NCBI GenBank assembly: GCA_032173965.1
Contig: CM063288.1
Location: 12,380,501-12,444,500, forward strand
Source of the DNA: Sitta carolinensis
Lineage: Eukaryota > Chordata > Aves > Passeriformes > Sittidae
Reading direction: 5' to 3'
DNA length: 64,000 nt
A program made the translations under genes and the position numbers. How positions within the stretch are numbered: position 1 is the first letter of the stretch; every line of letters starts with the position of its first letter. Below the pieces are notes generated by a model that ran no database searches, had not been told where the DNA came from, and saw nothing but the letters and a program-made list of their open reading frames with translations. Positions 38,696-49,097 of the stretch are shown here, piece after piece.

Positions 38696-38723
<28 letters not shown>
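38696..38723 (+). repeat. A(28) homopolymer
   Basis: 28 consecutive A follow GTATT. No retroposed gene or SINE body was recognised upstream. Confidence 0.95.
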
Positions 38724-38725
<2 letters not shown>

Positions 38726-41677
38726 ACAGTCAACCATCTGCTGAAAGATTCTCTTGTTTGACCATTTTATAATGGGTGAGAATGGAAGTGAGGTGACACA
38801 GAAACAGGACATGAAGGCATGGGACTCATATGACCTTGCACCAAATTTAAACCCAAACTGGGGGAGGGGGAAGCAAGGCATAATCATGATGAATCAGAAG
38901 ATCAAACTATTGGTAGTAACAAGACCCAAGAAGACAAACCACAGTAATGTGCTATTTATCAGTTTAAGGAAAATAGTCTAACACTAATTCTAACACAAAA
39001 AAAAAAAGAAAATCATGCACATGTCTACTGTTTGTTTTAATTGAAGTTTTGACCAGCTGAAAAGTTAAAACAGAATATTCAATCCACTGTAATTTTCTGA
39101 AGACATTTATCCAACCCATTGACTACATCCAAGGTCTAAACTGCCCCAAGCAAGCTGTTCTTTCTCCCACAAGCAGGTGAGGTTATGGCTGGCCCATCCT
39201 GGCTACCTTCCCCTCCGTCTCCAGAACAAATGTGCAGAGTGTGCATCCCACTTTCTGTATGAGCAGATAAACCAGTGCACAGAACTCCCATGTACACTCA
39301 ACAAAACCCTTATAAAGTAACAACCATAAATAATGATCCAGTGAAATGGAACCCTCAGATGCTGCTCAGGACCTTTCAGCGGTGCTGTTACAATATGAAA
39401 GCAATCTTTTAAAAGTCCCTTTATCCCCGAGTAATCATATCACACACTATTGTATCAGGCTGCCAGCCCTGGAGCCCTGCATGCCCAGAAGCCCCTATGA
39501 CATCACACAAACACAGCCAAGCACTCGCACGCAGCTAATGCCCACGACAAACACAGGCCTGACAGCTTCTGAACCAACGTTTGAGCTCATGGTCCGGCAG
39601 CAGCTTTTGTGCAGGTGGATCCATCTGCCCAAACAGAGGCCACTGCAGGATCTGAACCAAAATGATGTACGCAGAGTACTAACTTATCATACACTTCAAA
39701 TATGCTAATGGCACTGAAATGTAAATAGTACTACATGAACTCTGCTCATTAACAGAGAGCTCATCCACTCCACGGAGCCATTATTACCACTACTTCTAAG
39801 ATTACAGGATTTTGCTTTTTATTCATGCTTTAAAAATACAGCTGCCAATGATTAATTAATTCTAGTCACAGAAAAACAGTATAGACTGAACTTTCCTGTT
39901 GCTATAGTGTAAGTATAACAAACCTAAAAGTATTTTTAGCAAGGGTGTTCAATCAGTACTGTTATGTACAACCTAAATTAGACATTAACAGGACATGAGA
40001 ATTGTAAAGCATGGCAACAAACAACACATTCCACGGACAATTTTGCTGAACAAGAAGTAACCATCAAAGTAAACTCTAAATAGGCAAATCTGATTCCAAA
40101 CAAATTTAACTGCAAACAGAAGGAAAACATGCTGAAAAGTAAAAATATTTAATACATTTCTGCTTGTGAGGAAAAAGCATTTGCATTTCAATGCTTCATC
40201 TAACTCTAAAAAGTAAAATTAAAAACACAAACATCATATAAAAATACACAGAAACTGTAATGACAACAAAATTATAGTAAAAAATCAGACCAACGGTACA
40301 GTTCTGAGTTTATAAAGCATAAACTTGCCTGGGAAACACATTGACACACGTGTACATATTTGTAAGCGTATCAACCAGAATCATATTTTATCAACATGGT
40401 ACAAGCCAGAGACATGCCAATATGTGAAAACAACTTTTTAGGTCAGTGAAGCAAGAAATCCACTGTCAAGAAAATGGCATCCATAGGATTACAATATAGA
40501 ATATATTATGTTCAAGCAATGAACTGGAAAACTTTCCACAATATACATATCTAATAAAAAACAGGTTTACCAGTTCTAATGTAACTCATTCCTATATTCC
40601 TGCAACACACATTGTGACGAGCACACAATGTCTGCACGCGTGTGAACACGTCGGTGGCTCACAATATTACAGGGCACCTATTTGCCAAAAGAAGCAGGGA
40701 AATGTGCACTCACAAAACCCCCTTAACACTGAACTATCTCTGAGTTTAGCTCAGGGCAAAAGAAATGCCCCGTGGGGAAGCAAATGTACGTGCACACTGC
40801 AGTCTAACAATTATTCTTCAGCTGAGATCCATTAGCACTTCTGTAACACACAAATCACACAAATGTTTTCTATCTCACAGTTCAAAAAATTATAACAGCT
40901 TGGCGACACTCAAGTTCTGGATGGGTGTAAATTGCAGCATAAAGTTCATTCACGTGTATTTTACATCTGAACGATGTTTATCCTTCGAACAGACCAGAGG
41001 TGGGAACGTTTCACGTACACTGACAGCTATCTAGTTTTAGCTACTAGCTCTTGGAGATTTTTGAAAGGAAAAAGACGTTATGCCTCTTCCAGCCGGTGCT
41101 GCAACAGCATGCACGAGTTAACCCATCACCAGGTACACGGAAAGACTGTCGCATATAGACACAGAGATTATACAAGCCTTCTGCTCGAGTGAGACACTAA
41201 AAATGTACCAGAGGAATGCAACGACAGCACTCAAACCTATTTTCCCTGCCCATAACCAGGGCAACGCGCACATGTGCCTAGAAAGCACAGGATGGCAAAG
41301 TTTTTTATTAAACACGCTAAAATAAAAGATCCATTTCAGGCGTTCGGCAGAGTTCACCGCATTTCAGAGCCCCCCGACCTGCCCCCGCAGCTCGCTCCCC
41401 TCGAGGCTGTTTACGCGCACCCCCCCCCACAGCTCCACACAGCCCCCACCTCCTTCGCCATGGGGGAGCCGGCTCTCCTGCTTTTTCGGAGGGGGGAACC
41501 GGAGGGAGAGCGCGCACACACGGCCCCCCCTCACCGAAAGGGCTCAGGGCAGAGTCACTCTCCGCCCGCGGCGACCGAAGCGCGAAGTTGCGGGGGGGTT
41601 ACAGCGCAGAGACGCGGCTCGCAGCACCCCTCGTCCCCCCAGCCCGGAGCCCCGAGCGCGCCGGCGGCCGCCTTTAC

Positions 41678-42420
41678 CTTCATGTAACATCCACGTCCTG
41701 GTTCCAGATGGAGCGGGGAGCGCGGAGGGAAGAGGCGCGGGGGCTGCGCGCTCGCGCCGCTGCCGCCCCGCGCGACCCCCAACCCGCCTCCGCGGGCGCG
41801 CGCGCGGGCACGCGCGCCGCAGACGCTCGGGCACGCGCAGCGCCCGCACCGCCCGCGGGATCGGGATCGAGACCGGGAGCGGAGGCGCCGCTCGCCTTCC
41901 CCCCCACTCAGTCTTCCAGCAGCGCCCGCCCGAGCCGCAGCCTGGGAGCACCGACAGCAGCCGCCCCGCGCCCCGCCGCAGCGGCGAGCGCCGCATCGTA
42001 CTGCAGCGGCTGGGCCGAGGGAGCGGGGGGAGGAGGGGAAAAGAGCTGGGGGAGAGGAGGACAGAGAGGAGCCCCGGGGGGAAGGCGGAGGACACCCCCA
42101 CCCTCCGGCCTCTCCTTCCCCCCTCTCCTCACAGCGACCGGCCGGAGGGGCCGCGCGGGCCGGGGCGCTCCCTCACGGGGCGCGGCCCTGCCTCGCACGG
42201 GCCGGCGGCTGCCCCGCGCGCAGCCCCGGCCGGGAGGCAAAGGGGACTGGGGGAGGTGGAGCGGCGGGGCGCTGCGGAGGCGCCTTCCCTGCCGGCGAGC
42301 GAGCGAGCGTCCGTGGGGGAGGAGTGAGGGAGGACCTGCAGCCTCCTCCCCTCATCGCCGCCCTCCCGCCCGCCTCACGCGGGCAGCATAGCAACCAACA
42401 TGGCGGCTGCGCAGTCACCC
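41678..42420 (-). other. PTPN4: Candidate PTPN4 noncoding exon 1 (5' end approximate)
   Basis: On the minus strand, ATGAAG|GTAAAG gives a good donor with GT at 41677-41676, inside the CpG island and downstream of the promoter motif cluster. Splicing to the acceptor at 843 would give a 5' UTR reaching the PTPN4 ATG. The transcription start is not visible and is placed near the YY1/CCAAT cluster by inference. Competing GTGAG-type donors lie near 42130, 42173 and 42377, and a strong ATG|GTAAGC donor at 42568, so first-exon choice is uncertain. Confidence 0.45.
42397..42407 (+). promoter_or_regulatory. YY1-type motif
   Basis: AACATGGCGGC fits the AANATGGCGGC element found just downstream of many CpG-island start sites. 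As written it points along the plus strand, which would favour a divergent transcript. YY1 can also act in the other orientation. Confidence 0.55.
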
Positions 42421-42448
42421 GGCGGCGGGCGGGAGGCGGCCCCCGAGA

Positions 42449-42460
42449 GCTCGCGAGAGC
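42449..42460. promoter_or_regulatory. CGCG (BANP/Kaiso-type) palindrome
   Basis: GCTCGCGAGAGC contains CTCGCGAGA, nine of ten bases of the TCTCGCGAGA element. That element is known to be bound by BANP when unmethylated and drives CpG-island promoters. It sits between the YY1 motif and the CCAAT boxes. Confidence 0.6.
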
Positions 42461-42463
42461 CGA

Positions 42464-42472
42464 GGGGGCGGG
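42464..42472 (+). promoter_or_regulatory. GC box (Sp/KLF site)
   Basis: GGGGGCGGG is a consensus Sp1-type site within the promoter motif cluster. Confidence 0.55.
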
Positions 42473-42490
42473 CGCTGTGCTCCTGCTTCT

Positions 42491-42495
42491 ATTGG
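42491..42495 (-). promoter_or_regulatory. Inverted CCAAT box (proximal)
   Basis: ATTGG on the plus strand gives ACCAATAG on the minus strand. It lies 62 bp from a second CCAAT box. Either could bind NF-Y upstream of a minus-strand start. Confidence 0.5.
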
Positions 42496-42552
42496 TCCCT
42501 CTTGGGTCCGTAAAAGGGAGGGGGCAGGACCTAGAGTGCAACTGGCGGTCTG

Positions 42553-42557
42553 ATTGG
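42553..42557 (-). promoter_or_regulatory. Inverted CCAAT box (distal, strong NF-Y match)
   Basis: The minus strand reads CCAGCCAATCAG, a full match to the extended NF-Y consensus. Its position suits a PTPN4 start some 60-130 bp to the left. Confidence 0.6.
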
Positions 42558-43130
42558 CTGGGCTTACCATGGCTGTACGCGGTGCTGCGCACGGGTTGGT
42601 CAGCTGAGCCGTCTCTCATGCGGGTGGCGGTGAGCTGAGGCGGGCGGCCTCCGCCGCGGTCGCTGCCTTTGCTCGGCTCCCGCGGCTGTCCTGCCGCCCT
42701 CGCCTCGGCCGTGGGACGAGTCCTGCCGAGGGAGGTTGTGCCCCTGGGAGCCGCAGACCGCTCGTCTGGCCCGCTCTGTTCGGCGGGAAAAACGAGCCAC
42801 AGAGGGGCAGTGGGGGTGTCTTAATGTCGTAACCCTCCGTCTTGGTCACATGGCCACCCAGCCTCACCCTGCAAATGTCCCAGAGGGTCATTACTGCTTG
42901 TGGATCCTTGCCGAAGCTTTCCAGAGTATGAGATGTATTGTGCCTCTTGGCCACATAAAGATTTTCATATGTGGCCCATGGGAACGTTTGCGTTCAAAGA
43001 TGTGGTTTAACACAACCCGGTCCTTTGATGTACTTAGGCTGTGTATGAAAGGGTTTGGTTAAAAATGTCTTTAATGTCCACTTATTAAAATACAACCTCT
43101 CACAACAAGCTCTTTACCTAATAACAGACA

Positions 43131-43188
43131 CATAGAATATATAGAATCATTTAGGCTGGGAAAGACCCTTAAGACTACTGAGTCCAAT
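43131..43188 (-). mobile_element. CR1 LINE 3'-end scrap
   Basis: CATAGAATATATAGAATCAT, then TTAGGCTGGGAAAGACCCTTAAGA and GAGTCCA, matches the reverse complement of the CR1 3' end, terminal ATTCTAT repeats included. It is diverged and under 60 bases long. Confidence 0.8.
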
Positions 43189-46100
43189 ATTTGGGAGTGA
43201 GTTCTTGGATTTCACAATTAAATTCTTAACCATAGCAAGATGTGGAGTAATACTGAAGGAGTGCATGTTCTCTTCTAATTAGGAAGTTTTCTAAAATCTC
43301 ATTTGTTTAATATTTGCAAACCTTATATACATTTCCAACCTAAATTGTTCTTGTGCCAGTTTTGTTCTTTTGCTTAAATACTCCTTCCCTCTTAGCAGTG
43401 TTTTCCCCCAATTACTTTTAATAAAGCAATCATACCCCCTCCATCTTAATCGGCTAAATAATCCAAGGACTTGTAACCTCTCCCATTTCCTGAGTGAGTA
43501 TTAGGATATACAGGATATTCCACATAACTTCTTTCAGGAACAAGTTGAATCAGGGGTGAGAAGACTGAATTTGGGGAAAGCAGTCAAGCAGAAATTTCAG
43601 ATCACAACCTGGAGCACTTTTTAATAATAGACTTCTTAATGATAATGAGTAGAAAACAGTTATAAATTGCTGAGATTTACATTTTATTAACAAAAGGACA
43701 AAGTTTGAAATGTGAATGATTTCCCTGGATTGAACAATTACAAGACTAATGATTTCAGAAAGCCCCAGACTAATACACACAGCATCAGTAATGCCATTCC
43801 TTATTGTATTCCTGTTTCTCCAGCTCTTCCTGAACGCCTCTGTAGTTACATTGACAGACTGATTGTGGTGCGAGTAGAGACATCCAACAACTGCATTTGT
43901 GAGCTGCTGCCAGCCTCTCAAGCAGGGCATACGTTCTTCGGTGCATTAAAGGCATCCTTGGCTGCAGAGTGGTCTTTGTTTCCTGATAATTCTCTTTCAG
44001 ATCATGTCAAATTTAGTCACAAATTGCACACATACATTTCAATCCATTTGCATTTAAGATTCCAATTCTGCCTCACATTTTCGTATAATTTTCTTGTGCA
44101 TGGATTGTGTTAAACATGCAGTTGTGTTCAATCTGAGAAGAGCAATAATTAATACATTACTTTCGACAGAGTGTGTGATGGAGGAGCAACCCAAACAGCT
44201 CAGTGGGGTGACCATAGAACTACACAACATCATTTTGGCAAATGCAGCCTGGGTGTTATAAAGGAATTTGTTTTGCCGATCTAACACAGAATTGGTGACA
44301 CATACAGATATTATACATACATTCCAAAGTTAATTCCTTACAATACATAGTTTTTTCTCCATTTTGTTGTTTACAGAAGACTTGATTCAAAAGCTTACGT
44401 CCAGGCAGTGGAAGATTCCCACCATGTGCAGAGTACTTCAGATCAGTCCTACATTGCAAGAGCACTAAATAGATAGTGAGACAAAGTTCTCCAGCTCATG
44501 CTGTTACAACAGCAATGGAGCAAAATTGCACTGCAGAATGTTTGAGTGCAGATATTGTTTAGGCCTTAGAATTCAGAATTCAGAAAAAAACTTACTTTGC
44601 AGAATTCTGAGTTACATGTTATATACCCTGAGCAATCACTTCCCAAAATTATGAATGAAAGAGAGAAAGCAAACTGAAATGTCACTTTGTCATTATTTAC
44701 TCAAAAGAGCACATTCCTTTCTCATAGCATTTGGCTCAATTATCTTTCAGGAGCATGGCTCTTCTATATAACAGCAAGTTTTTGGCTATTGTCTGCCTGC
44801 GTACATAAGCAATGAAAGCTGCGTTCTGTGAAGATCTTTTGCATAGCAAGAGTTTAATTTCCAAACCAGTGTATGGGGATTTATCTGTACTCTGGTGATG
44901 CATTTTGGGAGGATATGTTATCTCATGGCTTGTCATGTCCTGCTAGTAGAACACCAATATCTGAAACTGTTAACAAGTTAAACCTCTTGTGTAGATATAG
45001 AAGCAAACAAAGCTTCTCCTTTACGTAACAGATCTGTGGTATGTGTGCCAACAACCTTATTACTCATGCAAGACCTGCCAACCAAGCTGTGATAATTTAT
45101 GTGAGAAAAATGTATATTAAAAATGTGAATGGGATTTTACGCCTCTCACTGAAATACATGCAAACTGCTTTGTGGCCAAGAAGACATACTTAAACACTGC
45201 ATTAAAGCAATTCAAGATAAATTACTCTCGCCACAGGTGGAGTTTAGCTGTGAAAAGAGAAGACAAGGCACTTAATCTTAACACTAAGCTTGATCAAGCA
45301 TAACGTATGTTTATTAGCAGATATATTTTCTATAAAGTAAGGTCCTAATTCAACAAAGCCCTTAGAACATACACATTTCCCAGGGAACAACCTTAAAGTT
45401 GGCCATGTGGGAAGTGCCACTGCTCAGCATAAATAGCAGAGAAGTTTGTGCTGGAACATTGTTTTGGGATCACTCTTAATATATCCATAGTGTGTAGTGT
45501 GGACATAGATACTGAACATGAGTGTTCAGCAGTGTTCCTAAGCTATGGGGACAGAAGAATTTTACTGCTTGAGACAGGGACTCACTTTCTCTTTAAGCTT
45601 GTGCAATATTGATGCCATAGGGCTCCATAGTACTAATGGTTAGAATACTGTGAAATAGTAATTTGTGGTAATAAGCTTGTTGCAGCTATCATCCAGTCTG
45701 GAGGCTGGCTGTATTTCTTTTATAAATATATGTAATAGATAATGCTCAGAAATGCACTGAAACTGAAAGATAATGGAAACATCAATACAGTTTCTGGGCC
45801 AAATTTCACCAAGTTGTTTTTTTCTCAAGCCAGCCTTTGACAAACTTCTTTGCCTTTAATGCAGATCAAAGTACCACAAGGTTGAACTTCTAGACACCCA
45901 CTGCAAACAGCCGAGTGATTTTGTGAAGTACACTTGAGCATTCACTTGTGGAGTACTGTTATTTTCTGCTTCTGTCCAAAAGGAGAAGCATAAACTCCAG
46001 CAAGTAGCATAAACTGGGGAAAAAATACCCCATAATAAACCAGGTAAAAAAATATTTTTAAGCATAACTTTTTTCCCAAACACATCAAGAACAGATATGC

Positions 46101-49068
46101 CAGAGAAAGTGATGAACTAGCAGGCAACAGAGATGCAACAGAGGCATTCAGGAAAAACAGGAAAAAAATAAGTAATTTTTTTCTGTCACTGTTCTTTATG
46201 GCAGATTTTGAGGTGATTGCCACAACAAAACCTTTTTTCGGGCATGGTCAGAAAAAACGTATTTGCTAAACTGGGTACCTGTGGTTCTGGAGCCAGTCAG
46301 TAAACTGAACAGTACCTGACTAGCATGACAACGTATTTTTCATCCCAGGGTTCAAAAGGATCTTGGATCTGAAATCGCCAGACTATTAACTGTGCTTTGT
46401 AATTTATGGTTTGGTGTAAACTCAGTTCTGGAGGAATGGAAAACAGAACTTCAAGAAAAATAGGAAAAAAGGCTTCAAAGAAAACAGAAATGACATCCCA
46501 GTCAGTCTAACACATTGCTCGTCACCATGTAATGAGAAGAAGCAGAAACTGCAAACCTGGTAATGCTTTAAAAATGTCAGCAAAGTCAGCAAATATTGAT
46601 AAAGAGGAGCTGGCTTATGAAGACTTAGTATAAATACTGGGATACTGGAGTCTTCAGCCATAATTAACTCCCTGTTGGAAGAAAAGCAAGTTTGTACCAT
46701 CTTCTGCTATCTTCTTCTTCTTCTCCTCCTTCCAGCTTGCTTTTACTCTCAGTCTAATTTCCACAGAAAGGAAATCCAAATGTGGTACTCAGGGAGGCAG
46801 AGCATATTCAGGGTATCTTCCCAGTCTTACCAATAAAGGAGCTGTGGACATGATGTGAAGAACATTTAACATGCAGCCTGGATGAAGCTATCATGTATAA
46901 AGATTTTGCCAAGCAGTTTTACAAAGCCCAGGAGGGGAGCTCTCTTTGTGATTTGTAACTGCTTCAAAGGGAAGATGGATGGGTAAATGCTTACCAAGGG
47001 AGTAACCAGTGAGATTCCAAATGCACCTGAGCTTTACAAACTGTTCACAAGTGGTAAGTGAAACAGGATTGGACAGTGTTTTCTAGGGATTCACAATTAT
47101 TCAGGAAAATCAAAACCAAAACTGCTAACACAAAGTAGCCAAAAGAAAAAAACCATCCTGATAAAGATGGGGTAGGTGATAAAATAGCAGCTAAAATGCA
47201 ATGATCACATATCAATGAAAGGAAAACAAAAAAATATCTACTTGTGCAACACAGTAGGGTCTAATTAATTCATATCAGTCAGCAAAGATAATTTGAAGTC
47301 ACTATTGATAGTTTTCTGAAATTGTTATCTCAGTGCTCAGAGAGGCAGTTAGGACTGATAAGGACAGAAGAGAATTAAAAAGCAACAAAATAAAATGTTA
47401 CTGTATAAATCTTCAGGAATAATTTTCTTTCCTTTAATACAAGACAAAATTCTGCTTATAGCATCTTGAAATGTGGTAGCATCTTAAGCATTGGAAAAAC
47501 AGGAAAGAACAGGAAAAAAGAGTGACCAGATTGATGAGAAAGATGGAATACCTTCTATGACAGATCAATTATTCTGGAACTACTAAGAACATAAATGAGA
47601 AATGGGAGATGTAATACAGGTATCAAAAATCAAGTCTGATAGGAAAGCTAAACAGGGAACAATTACTCATTTCTTATGAGAACAATGATGAATCTAATAA
47701 TATTTTTTTTCAAATGGAAATGTAAAACAAGCAAAAGGAAGTACGATTTAAACATTATCTGCTTAATTTGGATAATTCATCATCATGAGATCTTTTAGAT
47801 GCCAAAAATACTTAGGGCTGCAAGAACTTCCTAGACAAATTAACAGAAAAACAGGCTGCTTTGCAGAGAAATGTAGAGAGCCTCCAATTCTGTCCTTAGA
47901 TAGTCAGAGATTGAACTGGTAAATAGGAGGAGAAATTAAGCTGTAACTGCTCTGCCCTTATATTTCCACTGTGGGGATCTGTAGGGCACCAGGTTACCTG
48001 GACCTTTGGTGTGACTCGGGTCAGCCTTTCTTATATTAAAGCTGCAGCAGAAAGACGTCCCCACCTCAGATCTCCTGCTTCCTGTCATAGCCTATGGCGA
48101 CTGAACCTGAGAAATCCCAGTAAAACATTTAAATCAATGAAACAACTAACGAATGTTTTTAGAACTCTAAAAGGGATTTAATCAACATTTTGAGACGAGA
48201 TCCAGTGATCTTAATTTAGCAAACCAGTTGCATAGATAAAAGTCAAAAATGACAGTTTAGTTAGACCTGCATTTTGACCTAGCCCAAAGAACCTCACCCA
48301 GTAATTTCTGCAACAGGCCTATAACTTTGGTTTGAGCTGTGTTGCAGATTTTAAAATAGTTTTTTTTCTTTTTCTAAGTCCATCATTAAGCAACCCAACA
48401 CTTACAGCTTCCACTAAATCCTTCTGGATTTGGAACTTTTCAGAAAATTTCTGGAGTATTTGGGAGGAGAGAAAAAAACATGCAAAAAGCAAAGAGAGTA
48501 TAAGTGCGCTCCATTTGTGAGGAATTAGTTCAATTCTACTATTGTTTTCTTTCTACAGTGATAAAAAATTCAAGTAGCATTTGAAATGAACAGCTCACAC
48601 ATATAGGTTTCACCTCCACAAGCTTTATTTTATTTTTCCCTAACTTTATCTTGACCTGTATTTGCCTGAATTGTAGGAAACTATCAGGAAAGTAGCCAGT
48701 TTTCTTTCAAAGCTGAAAGACACATAGCACTGGTTCTAATAAGAATTATGTAAGTGCACAGGTTGCTGTGTTTTGTACTCAATGCTATTTACATTTCTGT
48801 TGCTAAGATCCCTGAGTGAAGTCCACAGCACCTTATTCTCTTAAGGTGACAGCAGCTTTTGTAGATAAGCAGTACACACTGCACATTGGTTAAGAAGTTG
48901 CTTGAGTTGGTTTTGCTTCCTTGATCTACATGGCAACACTGGAATGATCTCATGCTTTCAGATGGGCAGTTTCATATTTCATGCCTGTTACCAGTAGAAC
49001 ATCAGGAAGCCTTTTGAAAATTACCAATCCATGCAGAAGAGGAGAAAATGGCCTCTCTGTCATCCCTT

Positions 49069-49097
49069 CCTTTTTTTTTCCTTTTTTTTTTTTTTTT
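49069..49097. repeat. T-rich tract
   Basis: Two T runs (9 and 16) are separated by CC in a pyrimidine-only stretch. Confidence 0.85.

Larger units (their letters stand above)
32698..41340 (-). other. PTPN4: PTPN4 intron 1, 5' segment
   Basis: This is noncoding intron from the second LTR up to the CpG island. It contains A-rich tracts at 37313-37388 and 38696-38723. It also contains a 120-codon ATG-initiated frame at 39346-39708 with no recognisable domain, which I do not call a gene. Nothing else is identifiable. Confidence 0.75.
41341..42800. promoter_or_regulatory. PTPN4: CpG-island promoter of PTPN4 (possibly bidirectional)
   Basis: About 1.4 kb of very GC- and CpG-dense sequence rises abruptly out of AT-rich flanks. 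It contains a YY1-type AACATGGCGGC, a CTCGCGAGAG palindrome, a GGGGGCGGG box and two inverted CCAAT boxes, all clustered at 42,397-42,557, and no TATA box. This is a housekeeping-type promoter. It lies about 41 kb upstream of the PTPN4 coding exon in the right orientation, and long first introns are usual for this family. The inverted CCAAT boxes suit minus-strand initiation near 42,400-42,480. CpG islands often fire in both directions, and a plus-strand transcript is possible. Confidence 0.88.

Noticed and set aside
41588..42391. 267-codon plus-strand frame across the CpG island
   Set aside because: GC-rich DNA has few stop codons. The product is low-complexity Arg/Ala/Pro/Gly with no recognisable domain, and the region is a promoter.
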